A DNA stretch of 10,005 nt from an uncultured Bacteroidales bacterium (GTDB lineage: Bacteria; Bacteroidota; Bacteroidia; Bacteroidales; UBA932). The DNA lies in the NCBI GenBank assembly GCA_900322025.1, contig ONYJ01000117.1, positions 1-10,005 on the forward strand, in the 5' to 3' direction. The stretch's first letter is position 1; each line of letters begins with the position of its first letter. The notes under the pieces are model-generated. The model did no database searches, was not told the origin of the DNA, and was given only the letters and a program-made list of their open reading frames with translations. The position numbers and the translations under genes were made by a program. Positions 1 through 6,181 of this stretch are shown here, piece after piece.

Positions 1-1
1 C

Positions 2-508
2 GGCGAGTTTAACCCTAAAACCAGCGAGATGTCTAAAGTTAGTCACATTAGGATAAAATACAGAGGTTGTATGCGCAATCCTATACTACCAATAGAGGAT
101 TGGAGTAGCCCCTACTCTATGGAGTCGGACATAGACGATATAGCCCTTTTGGGGCTTTATTATACTCTAAACGAGCAGTCTGAGGACTATGATTTTCTCC
201 AAAATAAACTGATTGTTGCCCCTAATGGCTTGTATAGTATATACAATAAATTGAAATATGATTCGACTGCAATTCAAATTGTCAATGTACCTGGCTCCAA
301 GTGGGAAATATTGGAGTATTCACGCTCATACGAAAGATATATAATGTTGCAAAGTGCAGATACTATTGGTCGGTCTGATAGCTATTCCGAACCGTACTTG
401 TTTAGCAATAAACCTAATATATCCTATGTCCGCTTACTGATACAAGACGGTTTGGGACAAGCCTACTACCACATAGGATATCCTTTAATTATAAAAAATG
501 ATGAATAA
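2..508 (+). CDS. Hypothetical protein, 5' end outside the window
   Basis: I do not recognise this protein. The frame has no stop between the left edge and the TAA at 506-508. The first in-window ATG is at 29 and another is at 71, but codons before 29 (reading GEFNPKTSE) look coding, so the true start is probably outside. The visible part is hydrophilic and rich in Tyr and Ser, with no signal peptide or membrane segment. Counting from the ATG at 29, residues 83-97 (QIVNVPGSKWEILEY) resemble residues 147-161 of the next gene (EIINKPESSWNIAEY), 8 of 15 identical. That gene has 146 residues before the motif against 82 here, which also suggests that about 60 N-terminal residues, perhaps including a membrane anchor, are missing. 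It ends 2 bases before the next ATG, so the pair is probably co-transcribed and translationally coupled. Confidence 0.6.
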   Translation, partial: GEFNPKTSEMSKVSHIRIKYRGCMRNPILPIEDWSSPYSMESDIDDIALLGLYYTLNEQSEDYDFLQNKLIVAPNGLYSIYNKLKYDSTAIQIVNVPGSKWEILEYSRSYERYIMLQSADTIGRSDSYSEPYLFSNKPNISYVRLLIQDGLGQAYYHIGYPLIIKNDE

Positions 509-510
509 CT

Positions 511-1227
511 ATGGCTAAAACCATTAAAGCTTTAATGCTGATATTGATTACAGTCGTGTATGTACTACTCTGGATTTTTAATGTAATCTTCGTAGCTGAA
601 ATAGCCATAAGCGGTCCTTCTAAAAGAGAGACTATGCAAAATTTTAAGGCAGAATGCTCCATAAAATCTGATGCTTCTGGTTCAAAATATTTCTATCATC
701 TTCCAGATGGAATGGAGTTTACGATATGGGAGAAAGAACCTGGGGTATATGGGAGTGAAGTGCTGATTATTCCAGGAATACATAAACGAAAAACGGAGCC
801 TGAAAACAGTTATATAAGAACTCTGTTCACCTCTGTGGCACCAACATTATACTATAGTTCTTATTATGGAAAACACACAAAAAATATGTCTGACAAGGAT
901 ACTATAATACTTAGATGGCCCGAATCAGATAAAAAACAGGATTTATTTGAAATCATCAATAAACCGGAAAGCAGTTGGAATATAGCTGAATATAAAGACT
1001 CTATTCATCATCGGTATGCTTATTACGGCCCCGATGAACATGAGAGACGTAAGACAGACGACCGCTTATCTTTTTTTACTACTGACATAACAGGGCATTA
1101 TGCTCAATATGAATTTAACGAAAGACTCATTTCTCCAGAGGTGTCTTGTGAAATTATTCTTCCTCCACACCATTTTGCTTATTATTGTAACATCATTCCA
1201 CGCTTCTTTTTCTTTCTATGGAAGTAA
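511..1227 (+). CDS. Hypothetical membrane-anchored protein, likely paralog of the upstream gene
   Basis: I do not recognise a family for this 238-residue protein. Residues about 7-30 form one strongly hydrophobic segment after two lysines, with no lipobox and no clear cleavage site, so an N-terminal anchor with the rest on the periplasmic side is the simplest reading. The soluble part is rich in Tyr, Lys and Glu. Residues 147-161 share the pattern I-x-N-x-P-x-S-x-W-x-I-x-E-Y with the preceding gene, and both follow it with an Arg-Tyr a few residues later. The start codon lies 2 bases after the upstream stop, which fits coupled translation. The C-terminus ends abruptly in a hydrophobic run (IIPRFFFFLWK); it may be natural or the product of an old frameshift. 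No neighbour gives a functional clue, because the next 75 bases lead into an insertion-sequence remnant. Confidence 0.6.
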   Translation: MAKTIKALMLILITVVYVLLWIFNVIFVAEIAISGPSKRETMQNFKAECSIKSDASGSKYFYHLPDGMEFTIWEKEPGVYGSEVLIIPGIHKRKTEPENSYIRTLFTSVAPTLYYSSYYGKHTKNMSDKDTIILRWPESDKKQDLFEIINKPESSWNIAEYKDSIHHRYAYYGPDEHERRKTDDRLSFFTTDITGHYAQYEFNERLISPEVSCEIILPPHHFAYYCNIIPRFFFFLWK

Positions 1228-1302
1228 TTAACGGACTTCCTATGATTGAAACTATGTTCATTAAATAATTGTCTATGTGTACTATAATACTCTCGTAATT
1301 TA

Positions 1303-1424
1303 TGACAGGTGCTTAAGTTAAAAAATATTAAATTAGCACTATGAACAAAATGAGAAAGAAGTACGACGCCAAGTTTAAGTCAAAGGTAGCCATCGAGGCC
1401 CTTAAAGAGCGCGAGACTTTGCAA
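1303..1424 (+). mobile_element. Left-end remnant of an IS3-family insertion sequence (5' part of orfA)
   Basis: An ATG at 1341 opens a frame beginning MNKMRKKYDAKFKSKVAIEA and continuing LKERETLQ. This is the typical N-terminus of IS3-group OrfA, the helix-turn-helix subunit of the transposase. The similarity stops after about 28 codons, near 1424; a full OrfA would normally continue with an ELAKK-type stretch for roughly 70 more residues, followed by OrfB. The upstream leader begins TGACAGGTGC at 1303. A terminal TGA fits the left inverted repeat of IS3-family elements, but no right end is visible, so that boundary is inferred. The remnant frame goes on through non-transposase sequence to a TGA at 1464-1466 that overlaps the xth start. 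The element is dead; the fragment is a scar of insertion followed by deletion. Confidence 0.65.
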
Positions 1425-1462
1425 AGAAAAGGGAAATCTCACATTATAAAAAACGTTTTACA

Positions 1463-2218
1463 ATGAAGTTAATATCTTGGAATGTCAACGGCCTGAGAGC
1501 GTGTTTTGGAAAAGGCTTCTCTGATGTTTTCAGCATGATGAATGCAGATATATTTTGTATTCAGGAAACCAAACTGCAACAAGGACAGTTAGATTTGCAA
1601 TACAAAAACTATACATCATACTGGAATTATGCAGAAAAGAAGGGCTATTCAGGAACAGCAGTTTTTTCGCGCATAGAACCGCTAAAGGTGTACTATGGCA
1701 TGGGCATAGAAGAACACGACCACGAAGGAAGGCTCATTACCTTAGAGTTTGAAAATTTTTACCTCGTATGCGTATATACTCCAAACTCCCAAGAAGAGCT
1801 GAAAAGATTAGATTATCGTATGTTGTGGGAAGATGCGTTCAGGGCATATTTAACAGGTCTCGATACAAACAAACCGGTAATAGTCTGCGGAGATATGAAT
1901 GTGGCACACAAAGAAATAGATTTAAAGAATCCTAAGACAAACAGAAAGAATCCTGGATTTACCGATGAAGAACGAACCAAATTCTCAACATTATTAGACA
2001 GCGGTTTTACAGATACTTGGAGGTATTTTTATCCCGATACTACCGATGTTTATTCTTGGTGGAGCTACCGATTCCAAGCCCGGCAAAAGAACATCGGCTG
2101 GCGGATAGATTACTTTCTGTCGTCTAAAACATTAGACAACAAACTTGCCGATGCTAAAATACATACAGATATATTAGGGAGCGATCACTGTCCTGTAGAG
2201 CTAACAATAAAACTCTAA
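1463..2218 (+). CDS. xth: Exodeoxyribonuclease III / AP endonuclease
   Basis: This cytoplasmic base-excision-repair enzyme cuts DNA 5' to abasic sites and removes 3'-blocking groups and 3' nucleotides from duplex DNA. At 251 residues it is full length for the ExoIII (exonuclease-endonuclease-phosphatase) family. The catalytic set is intact: WNVNGLRA at 6-13, IQETKL with the metal-binding Glu35, YTPNSQ at 105-110 with the catalytic Tyr, GDMNVAHKEIDL from 143 with Asp144 and Asn146, the WWSYRFQARQKNIGWRIDY block at 199-217, and the terminal GSDHCPV with Asp241 and His242. The ATG at 1463 is preferred because the protein then begins at the usual MKLISWNVNG. It overlaps the TGA ending the IS remnant's frame (ATGA). 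I see no ribosome binding site or TAnnTTTG promoter just upstream, so expression may depend on sequence in or before the remnant. Confidence 0.95.
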   Translation: MKLISWNVNGLRACFGKGFSDVFSMMNADIFCIQETKLQQGQLDLQYKNYTSYWNYAEKKGYSGTAVFSRIEPLKVYYGMGIEEHDHEGRLITLEFENFYLVCVYTPNSQEELKRLDYRMLWEDAFRAYLTGLDTNKPVIVCGDMNVAHKEIDLKNPKTNRKNPGFTDEERTKFSTLLDSGFTDTWRYFYPDTTDVYSWWSYRFQARQKNIGWRIDYFLSSKTLDNKLADAKIHTDILGSDHCPVELTIKL

Positions 2219-2417
2219 CCTATATAGATAACAGGCTGTCAATATCCATATCATTATATGGTACAAGATTAGTTAAAATGCATTAATTCTGCATAATTAT
2301 TTGATGCACAATGCCTAACAAGTATTATTTTCGGAGTCTTATTTCAGGCAGGCAATTTCGTCTTGTTTGAAGATATTTCCTTTGGACCTCTACAGATATT
2401 TACTACTGGCTTGTTAT

Positions 2418-3608
2418 TCACCGGCTACTTACCTTTACTGGATTTGCATATATATGAAGGAATATATCCTCGAGTTCTTTGTATATAGCTTCCGAATCAG
2501 ATAGGTCTATTCCCTTATGTTTTAGCAGTTCCGGCAGTATAGACTCAATCTGTTCTGCCATATAAAGAACAAATCTGCTCTTTTCTTCCGCAGAGTACTT
2601 ATTTTCATAAGCACAAGGCTTATTGCTCCTATTCAGAAGCACATCTTCCGCTATATAATTGTTTGGCCATAGCCGATAAGCGGCATGTATCTGCTTGTCT
2701 ATTATTTTGCCTAACTCCAAGAACCTCTCATTCTTAGAAAAAGTAGAACAATAGCTAACTTCGTGAGGAAGAATAGGTTCCGTAAAAACAATGGATATTC
2801 TGCCCTTCCACGATTTCATTCCGGTTAAGATACTATTCAGGTCTTCTCCATCCTGTTTAGAATATGAATGCCGCCTCGTTATAAAAATTTCTCTGCATTT
2901 AAGAGCATCGCAAGGTTCAAATTCATAAGAAATTGCAGCAGGGAGAATGTTTAACTGAATCATATCTGCTTCAAAATCGCCTCCGCCGCTCATTTGAATC
3001 ATTTTCAAAAGCCCCTGCTCCGTAAGATCTAAACCATCTTTGGTGCGTCCGTTCCTCTGGGCTATCCATATTGAACTGTTACCGGATACTATCTGATGCC
3101 TGATATATTTAGAAAGGAGCATAGAAGAGTTGTAAACCTCTCTCGGAGAAGAGCTTCTGGTTACTTTTATCATTTTATTACTCCTGGCCACATCTTCTAT
3201 GAATTTAGATGTAATCAGGTTATCCCCTACAGCTATTTCAGTGGTAGAAATCTTATGCTGGTGAAATATGAGTTGTATTATAGCCGAATCCAACACTATA
3301 TCTCTATGATTGGCCAAGATTAGGTACTTTTTGTTGCCTCCGAAATACTCCAAGCCGGAGTACTCCAAGCCCGCACTCGTGCGCGATAGTATATGTTCTA
3401 CAACCAGAACCATTATCTTGTCCTGAAAGTCGTCTATGGTAGCACATTTGCTCAGCGCAGTTCGCAGCGTATCTCCACCACCTTCTATCTTTAAGAAGGC
3501 GGCAATATCGTTCAAATACTCAAAAGTCTGCAACCGAGCTGCAGAATCAGATATCTCACTATCGTAGTATGGTCTGATACCGTCAAATATGCTATCAAGT
3601 CCTGACAT
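2418..3608 (-). CDS. PlsC/PlsB-like glycerophosphate acyltransferase
   Basis: Probable phospholipid-synthesis acyltransferase of 396 residues that would transfer an acyl chain to a glycerol-phosphate acceptor at the inner face of the cytoplasmic membrane; the substrate cannot be assigned from sequence. The catalytic block is LILANHRDIVLDS (96-108). It gives His101 with Asp107 six residues later (HX5D), or Asp103 in the HRD triplet, rather than the usual HX4D. The second block, SSIWIAQRNGRTKDG (178-192), corresponds to the glycerol-phosphate-binding motif, and NILPAAISYEFEPCD (220-234) to the C-terminal proline motif. There is no signal peptide or clear membrane helix, so peripheral association is likely. 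An in-frame GLEY duplication sits at residues 80-88. The gene lies 52 bases downstream of queA with its own -7-like element between them, and converges on xth. The fold is well supported, the exact reaction less so. Confidence 0.8.
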   Translation of the reverse strand: MSGLDSIFDGIRPYYDSEISDSAARLQTFEYLNDIAAFLKIEGGGDTLRTALSKCATIDDFQDKIMVLVVEHILSRTSAGLEYSGLEYFGGNKKYLILANHRDIVLDSAIIQLIFHQHKISTTEIAVGDNLITSKFIEDVARSNKMIKVTRSSSPREVYNSSMLLSKYIRHQIVSGNSSIWIAQRNGRTKDGLDLTEQGLLKMIQMSGGGDFEADMIQLNILPAAISYEFEPCDALKCREIFITRRHSYSKQDGEDLNSILTGMKSWKGRISIVFTEPILPHEVSYCSTFSKNERFLELGKIIDKQIHAAYRLWPNNYIAEDVLLNRSNKPCAYENKYSAEEKSRFVLYMAEQIESILPELLKHKGIDLSDSEAIYKELEDIFLHIYANPVKVSSR

Positions 3609-3635
3609 CTATAGTAGTACTCGCTAAATGGTTTG

Positions 3636-3643
3636 CAAAGTTA
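3636..3643 (-). promoter_or_regulatory. Bacteroidota-type -7 element before the acyltransferase gene
   Basis: On the minus strand these bases read TAACTTTG, an exact match to the TAnnTTTG -7 consensus, lying between the queA stop and the acyltransferase ATG about 28 bases away. I see no TTTG -33 element at the usual 19-21 base spacing; only a TTG at 3658-3660, 14 bases upstream. It would allow expression independent of queA. Confidence 0.5.
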
Positions 3644-3660
3644 TAAAATCTTTTCTACAA

Positions 3661-4881
3661 TTAGATTTGCCTATAAAGTAAGGAACTATCACCATAACTC
3701 AAGAATCTGTACCCGGAATCAAGCGCATGGGAGTAGAGTTTGCGCCACGAATCGCCGATAAAAGCAGATATCAGCAACAGCAATGTACTCTGAGGCTGAT
3801 GAAAATTTGTTATAAGCATATCCACAACACGAAACTTAAATCCGGGCACAATAATAATTTCTGTGCTGGCCAATAGCAGATCTGTTTTGGCTTTGTCCAT
3901 ATAGGCAACTATGGCTTCCAGAACCTCAGAAACAGAATACTTATACTCTTTCTCATAGGGTTCCCACTGATTTACGCTCAGTATAGGAGCAGTGGGATTC
4001 TCCATACACCTAACACCTATATAATATAAAGACTCCAAGCAACGGGCCGAAGTAGTACCCACACTTATAACCTTGTTTTTATCTATAGCCTCCAAAAGAT
4101 GCTCAAGAAACATTCGGGAAACAGAAAATGGCTCGCTATGCATAGGATGGTCGGCAATAAACTCCGTTTTTACAGGCACAAAAGTGCCGGCCCCCACATG
4201 CAAACAAACATTTTCTCTCACTATCTGCTTAGCGTCTAAAGACGCCAGTACCCTATCCGTAAAATGCAAGCCGGCTGTAGGAGCAGCCACAGAGCCCTCA
4301 TAATGAGCGTAAATTGTCTGATAACGCAATTTATCTACAGCCTCAGATTCTCTGTTAAGATAGGGAGGTATAGGAATCTGACCGCAAAGTTCCAAGACTT
4401 CAGAAAATGTCATATCCGAACTCCAACAAAATCTTACCACCGCAGCCCGTCCTTCCTCTGCTTTTTTAAGTAATTCAGCTCTAAAATCCAGCTTTTCTCT
4501 CAGCGAGTCATCAAAAAAATGAACAAAACCATCCTTCCATTTTCGCGCATTTCCCACAACAACATTCCAAGTACATGTGCCTCGGCTTGCAAAAGAGGTA
4601 ACATAATCAGACGGATTTTCCGGATTTAAGCAAAGAATTTCTATTAAAGCTCCAGTAGATTTTCTAAAGAAAAGTCGGGCTGGTACTACCTTAGTATTGT
4701 TAAAAACCATAAACGATTTTTCCGGAATATGCTGCCAAAGATTGTAGAAAAAATCATCGCAAAAACTGCCATCCCTAAAAACAAGAAGCCTTGAATCGTC
4801 TCTACATTCCAGAGGATACTTGGCAATCTTCTCAACGGGTAGGGTATAGTTAAAATCCGATATTTTTATAGAAGGGGTCAT
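3661..4881 (-). CDS. queA: S-adenosylmethionine:tRNA ribosyltransferase-isomerase
   Basis: QueA transfers and isomerises the ribosyl group of S-adenosylmethionine onto preQ1 in the anticodon of queuosine-type tRNAs, giving epoxyqueuosine, in the cytoplasm. From the chosen start the protein has 406 residues, longer than the roughly 350 of the E. coli enzyme; the extra length lies mainly around 285-345. Recognisable blocks are FNNTKVVPARL (60-70), GQIPIPPYLNR (167-177), GSVAAPTAGLHFT (196-208), HVGAGTFVPV (228-237), MHSEPFSV (247-254), GTTSARCLES (275-284), NFHQPQSTLLLL (359-370) and YGDSSLL (396-402). The frame stays open up to an ATG at 4938, but the start at 4881 (MTPSIKISDFNYTLP) matches the family N-terminus, and a promoter-like TATCTTTG lies inside the longer version. 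No other queuosine gene is in the window. Confidence 0.93.
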   Translation of the reverse strand: MTPSIKISDFNYTLPVEKIAKYPLECRDDSRLLVFRDGSFCDDFFYNLWQHIPEKSFMVFNNTKVVPARLFFRKSTGALIEILCLNPENPSDYVTSFASRGTCTWNVVVGNARKWKDGFVHFFDDSLREKLDFRAELLKKAEEGRAAVVRFCWSSDMTFSEVLELCGQIPIPPYLNRESEAVDKLRYQTIYAHYEGSVAAPTAGLHFTDRVLASLDAKQIVRENVCLHVGAGTFVPVKTEFIADHPMHSEPFSVSRMFLEHLLEAIDKNKVISVGTTSARCLESLYYIGVRCMENPTAPILSVNQWEPYEKEYKYSVSEVLEAIVAYMDKAKTDLLLASTEIIIVPGFKFRVVDMLITNFHQPQSTLLLLISAFIGDSWRKLYSHALDSGYRFLSYGDSSLLYRQI

Positions 4882-4898
4882 TTTTGTCAAATTTTGTA

Positions 4899-4906
4899 CA
4901 AAGATA
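4899..4906 (-). promoter_or_regulatory. Bacteroidota-type -7 element before queA
   Basis: The minus strand reads TATCTTTG here, matching TAnnTTTG, 17 bases before the queA ATG at 4881. Transcription would start around 4893, leaving a short leader and excluding translation from the upstream ATG at 4938. A minus-strand TTTG at 4936-4939 is 29 bases away, too far for a normal -33 element, so the promoter is supported by its -7 element only. Confidence 0.5.
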
Positions 4907-4972
4907 CATAAATACTCACTAAGTAAAAAATCTCTCAAATTTCGCGTTTTTACACTTTAGAGGATTTTATTG

Positions 4973-4995
4973 TTGTGAACGCGCTTAGTTCACAA
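4973..4995. promoter_or_regulatory. Perfect inverted repeat, possible operator
   Basis: TTGTGAAC (4973-4980) and GTTCACAA (4988-4995) are perfect 8-base reverse complements separated by 7 bases. The same octamer recurs once in direct orientation at 5334-5341, about 24 bases upstream of the -33 element of the XRE gene promoter. The arms contain TGTGA/TCACA but are 11 bases apart, unlike the 6-base spacer of a CRP site. There is no following T-run, so it does not look like a terminator. A dimeric regulator binding here is an inference; the adjacent XRE protein is one candidate. Confidence 0.4.
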
Positions 4996-5364
4996 AATAA
5001 AACATAGTTTCACGCTGTTGCGTAGTAATGATAGGCATATTGTGTGCAGGGTATTAGTTTTTATAATACTAAAATATATTATAATATAATCTTCTTTTTA
5101 TCAGCATTTTATATACTATTATCCAAAAACTACTTTAAGTAAGAATAACGAATTCTGCGCCCAAAGTGCGCATATTGATATATTTACAGAATATATATTA
5201 CATACATATATCTAATAACAAGCAACTTAATTTATGTCATCTAAATTACATCTTAAATATAGCTCTATTTTGCGTACCCTCATTATAACACTATGTAACG
5301 GCTATTTTATTATACTACGCAATTTGATTCATCTTGTGAACTGATAAATAATTTACATTTTAAC

Positions 5365-5395
5365 TTTGAACTTATTTAAAATTTGACTAACTTTG
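5365..5395 (+). promoter_or_regulatory. Bacteroidota housekeeping promoter for the XRE-pyrD-cinA cluster
   Basis: TTTG at 5365-5368 is followed after exactly 19 bases by TAACTTTG at 5388-5395, matching the TTTG-N19-TAnnTTTG pattern of the primary sigma factor in Bacteroidota. The ATG at 5417 is 21 bases further on, so the leader is short. The -33 element is itself the end of another TAACTTTG (5361-5368), which lacks a partner upstream. Confidence 0.75.
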
Positions 5396-5416
5396 TTTTT
5401 GTTATAGTTTTCAATT

Positions 5417-6142
5417 ATGAAAGAGCGTTTACAGACCATCCTTAACCTCGAAAAATTAACAGCGGCACAATTGGCCGCCCTGCTGAACATTCAGCGCTCC
5501 ACCCTTTCGAATCTTATGGGTGGAAGAAATAAACCAAGCTACGACTTCATATTGGCAATTATGACAAAATTGCCGAATTTGAATACGGAGTGGTTACTTA
5601 AAGGAGAAGGGCAACCGTACAAAAATCCGGAATTAAATCTTCAGGGATTGCGTCATTACGACAAAACAATAATAAGTCAAACAGACGCATATATAAAGCC
5701 TGAACTACATAAAGAGAATATGCGTAATTATAACGCAACTATGACACAAGACTCAGACTCGAAAAGTGAGAGTGAAAGTGAACTCAAAACAGAGGTCAAG
5801 TCAGAGTTAGAATTTGTGGATGATGAATACAATCTCTTCAATGATGCAACCAACGAATCTGAAGAAGATTTTCCTATAGACGAAACTCCTGAGACTTTCC
5901 ATCCTTTTCCAACACTGGAGCAAGGTGAGTTGGCGAGGCGAGTAGAAATGCTTCAAACTACTGAATCTAAGGAAATTAAAATAGAAGAAAAGCCTTCTGA
6001 AGCCTCTGAGAAATCAAAATTTGAAGAACAGACGCCCCCTCCCCCAAAAAAAACGAGCTACAAAGCCTCTCCACAGATAAAAAAAATAATTATTCTATAC
6101 TCAGACGGAACCTTTGAATCTTTTGAAGCACATAATTATTAA
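5417..6142 (+). CDS. XRE-type helix-turn-helix protein with long acidic linker
   Basis: A 241-residue probable DNA-binding protein. Residues about 1-65 form a Cro/C1-type helix-turn-helix domain: TAAQLAALLNIQRSTLSNLM (15-34) supplies the two helices, and GGRNKPSYDFILAIMTKLP with NTEWLLKGEG completes the typical fold. From about 70 to 218 the chain is low in hydrophobic residues and rich in Glu, Ser, Lys and Asp, including a Ser/Glu/Lys run at 113-132 and PPPPKK at 207-212, and is probably disordered. It ends in a compact segment, IKKIIILYSDGTFESFE (221-237), which looks like a short beta-hairpin and may mediate binding to a partner; I recall similar tails on other Bacteroidales XRE proteins but cannot check. 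It has its own promoter and lies 39 bases before pyrD. Autoregulation or control of the following genes is possible but unproven. Confidence 0.8.
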   Translation: MKERLQTILNLEKLTAAQLAALLNIQRSTLSNLMGGRNKPSYDFILAIMTKLPNLNTEWLLKGEGQPYKNPELNLQGLRHYDKTIISQTDAYIKPELHKENMRNYNATMTQDSDSKSESESELKTEVKSELEFVDDEYNLFNDATNESEEDFPIDETPETFHPFPTLEQGELARRVEMLQTTESKEIKIEEKPSEASEKSKFEEQTPPPPKKTSYKASPQIKKIIILYSDGTFESFEAHNY

Positions 6143-6181
6143 ATTTGCTTATCCTAAACACTTATAATAATAAGGTAGATT

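Larger units (their letters stand above)
4882..5416. other. AT-rich intergenic region between divergent queA and the XRE gene
   Basis: About 535 bases without a convincing gene. From left to right it holds the queA -7 element, the TTGTGAAC/GTTCACAA inverted repeat at 4973-4995, a very AT-rich tract around 5060-5230 full of TATA-type steps, a short TGCGC-N7-GCGCA hairpin at 5156-5172, a third TTGTGAAC at 5334-5341, and the promoter of the XRE gene. The only sizeable frame is 36 codons at 5234-5344, with no ribosome binding site, which I do not accept as a gene. I see no tRNA and no riboswitch that I recognise. The length is large compared with other gaps here, so an unrecognised small RNA or regulatory region is possible. 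Confidence 0.6.

Noticed and set aside
2246..2261. Hairpin CCATAT-CATT-ATATGG after xth as a terminator
   Set aside because: The stem is only six mostly A-T pairs and no T-run follows, so it is not convincing as an intrinsic terminator.
4882..4938. N-terminal extension of QueA from the ATG at 4938
   Set aside because: The extra 19 residues do not look like the family N-terminus, and a TATCTTTG promoter element lies inside them, so the start at 4881 is preferred.
4973..4995. CRP/FNR-type binding site
   Set aside because: The half-sites TGTGA and TCACA are present, but the spacer is 11 bases instead of 6, so it does not fit the known site. Kept only as an unassigned inverted repeat.
5060..5230. 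Replication origin suggested by the AT-rich tract and a TTATCCAAA near 5117
   Set aside because: There is only one imperfect DnaA-box-like site, no cluster, and no dnaA, dnaN or other origin gene nearby.
5234..5344. 36-codon plus-strand frame in the long intergenic region
   Set aside because: It has no ribosome binding site or promoter element in front and unremarkable composition, and it covers one of the octamer copies. Such a length is expected by chance in AT-rich DNA.
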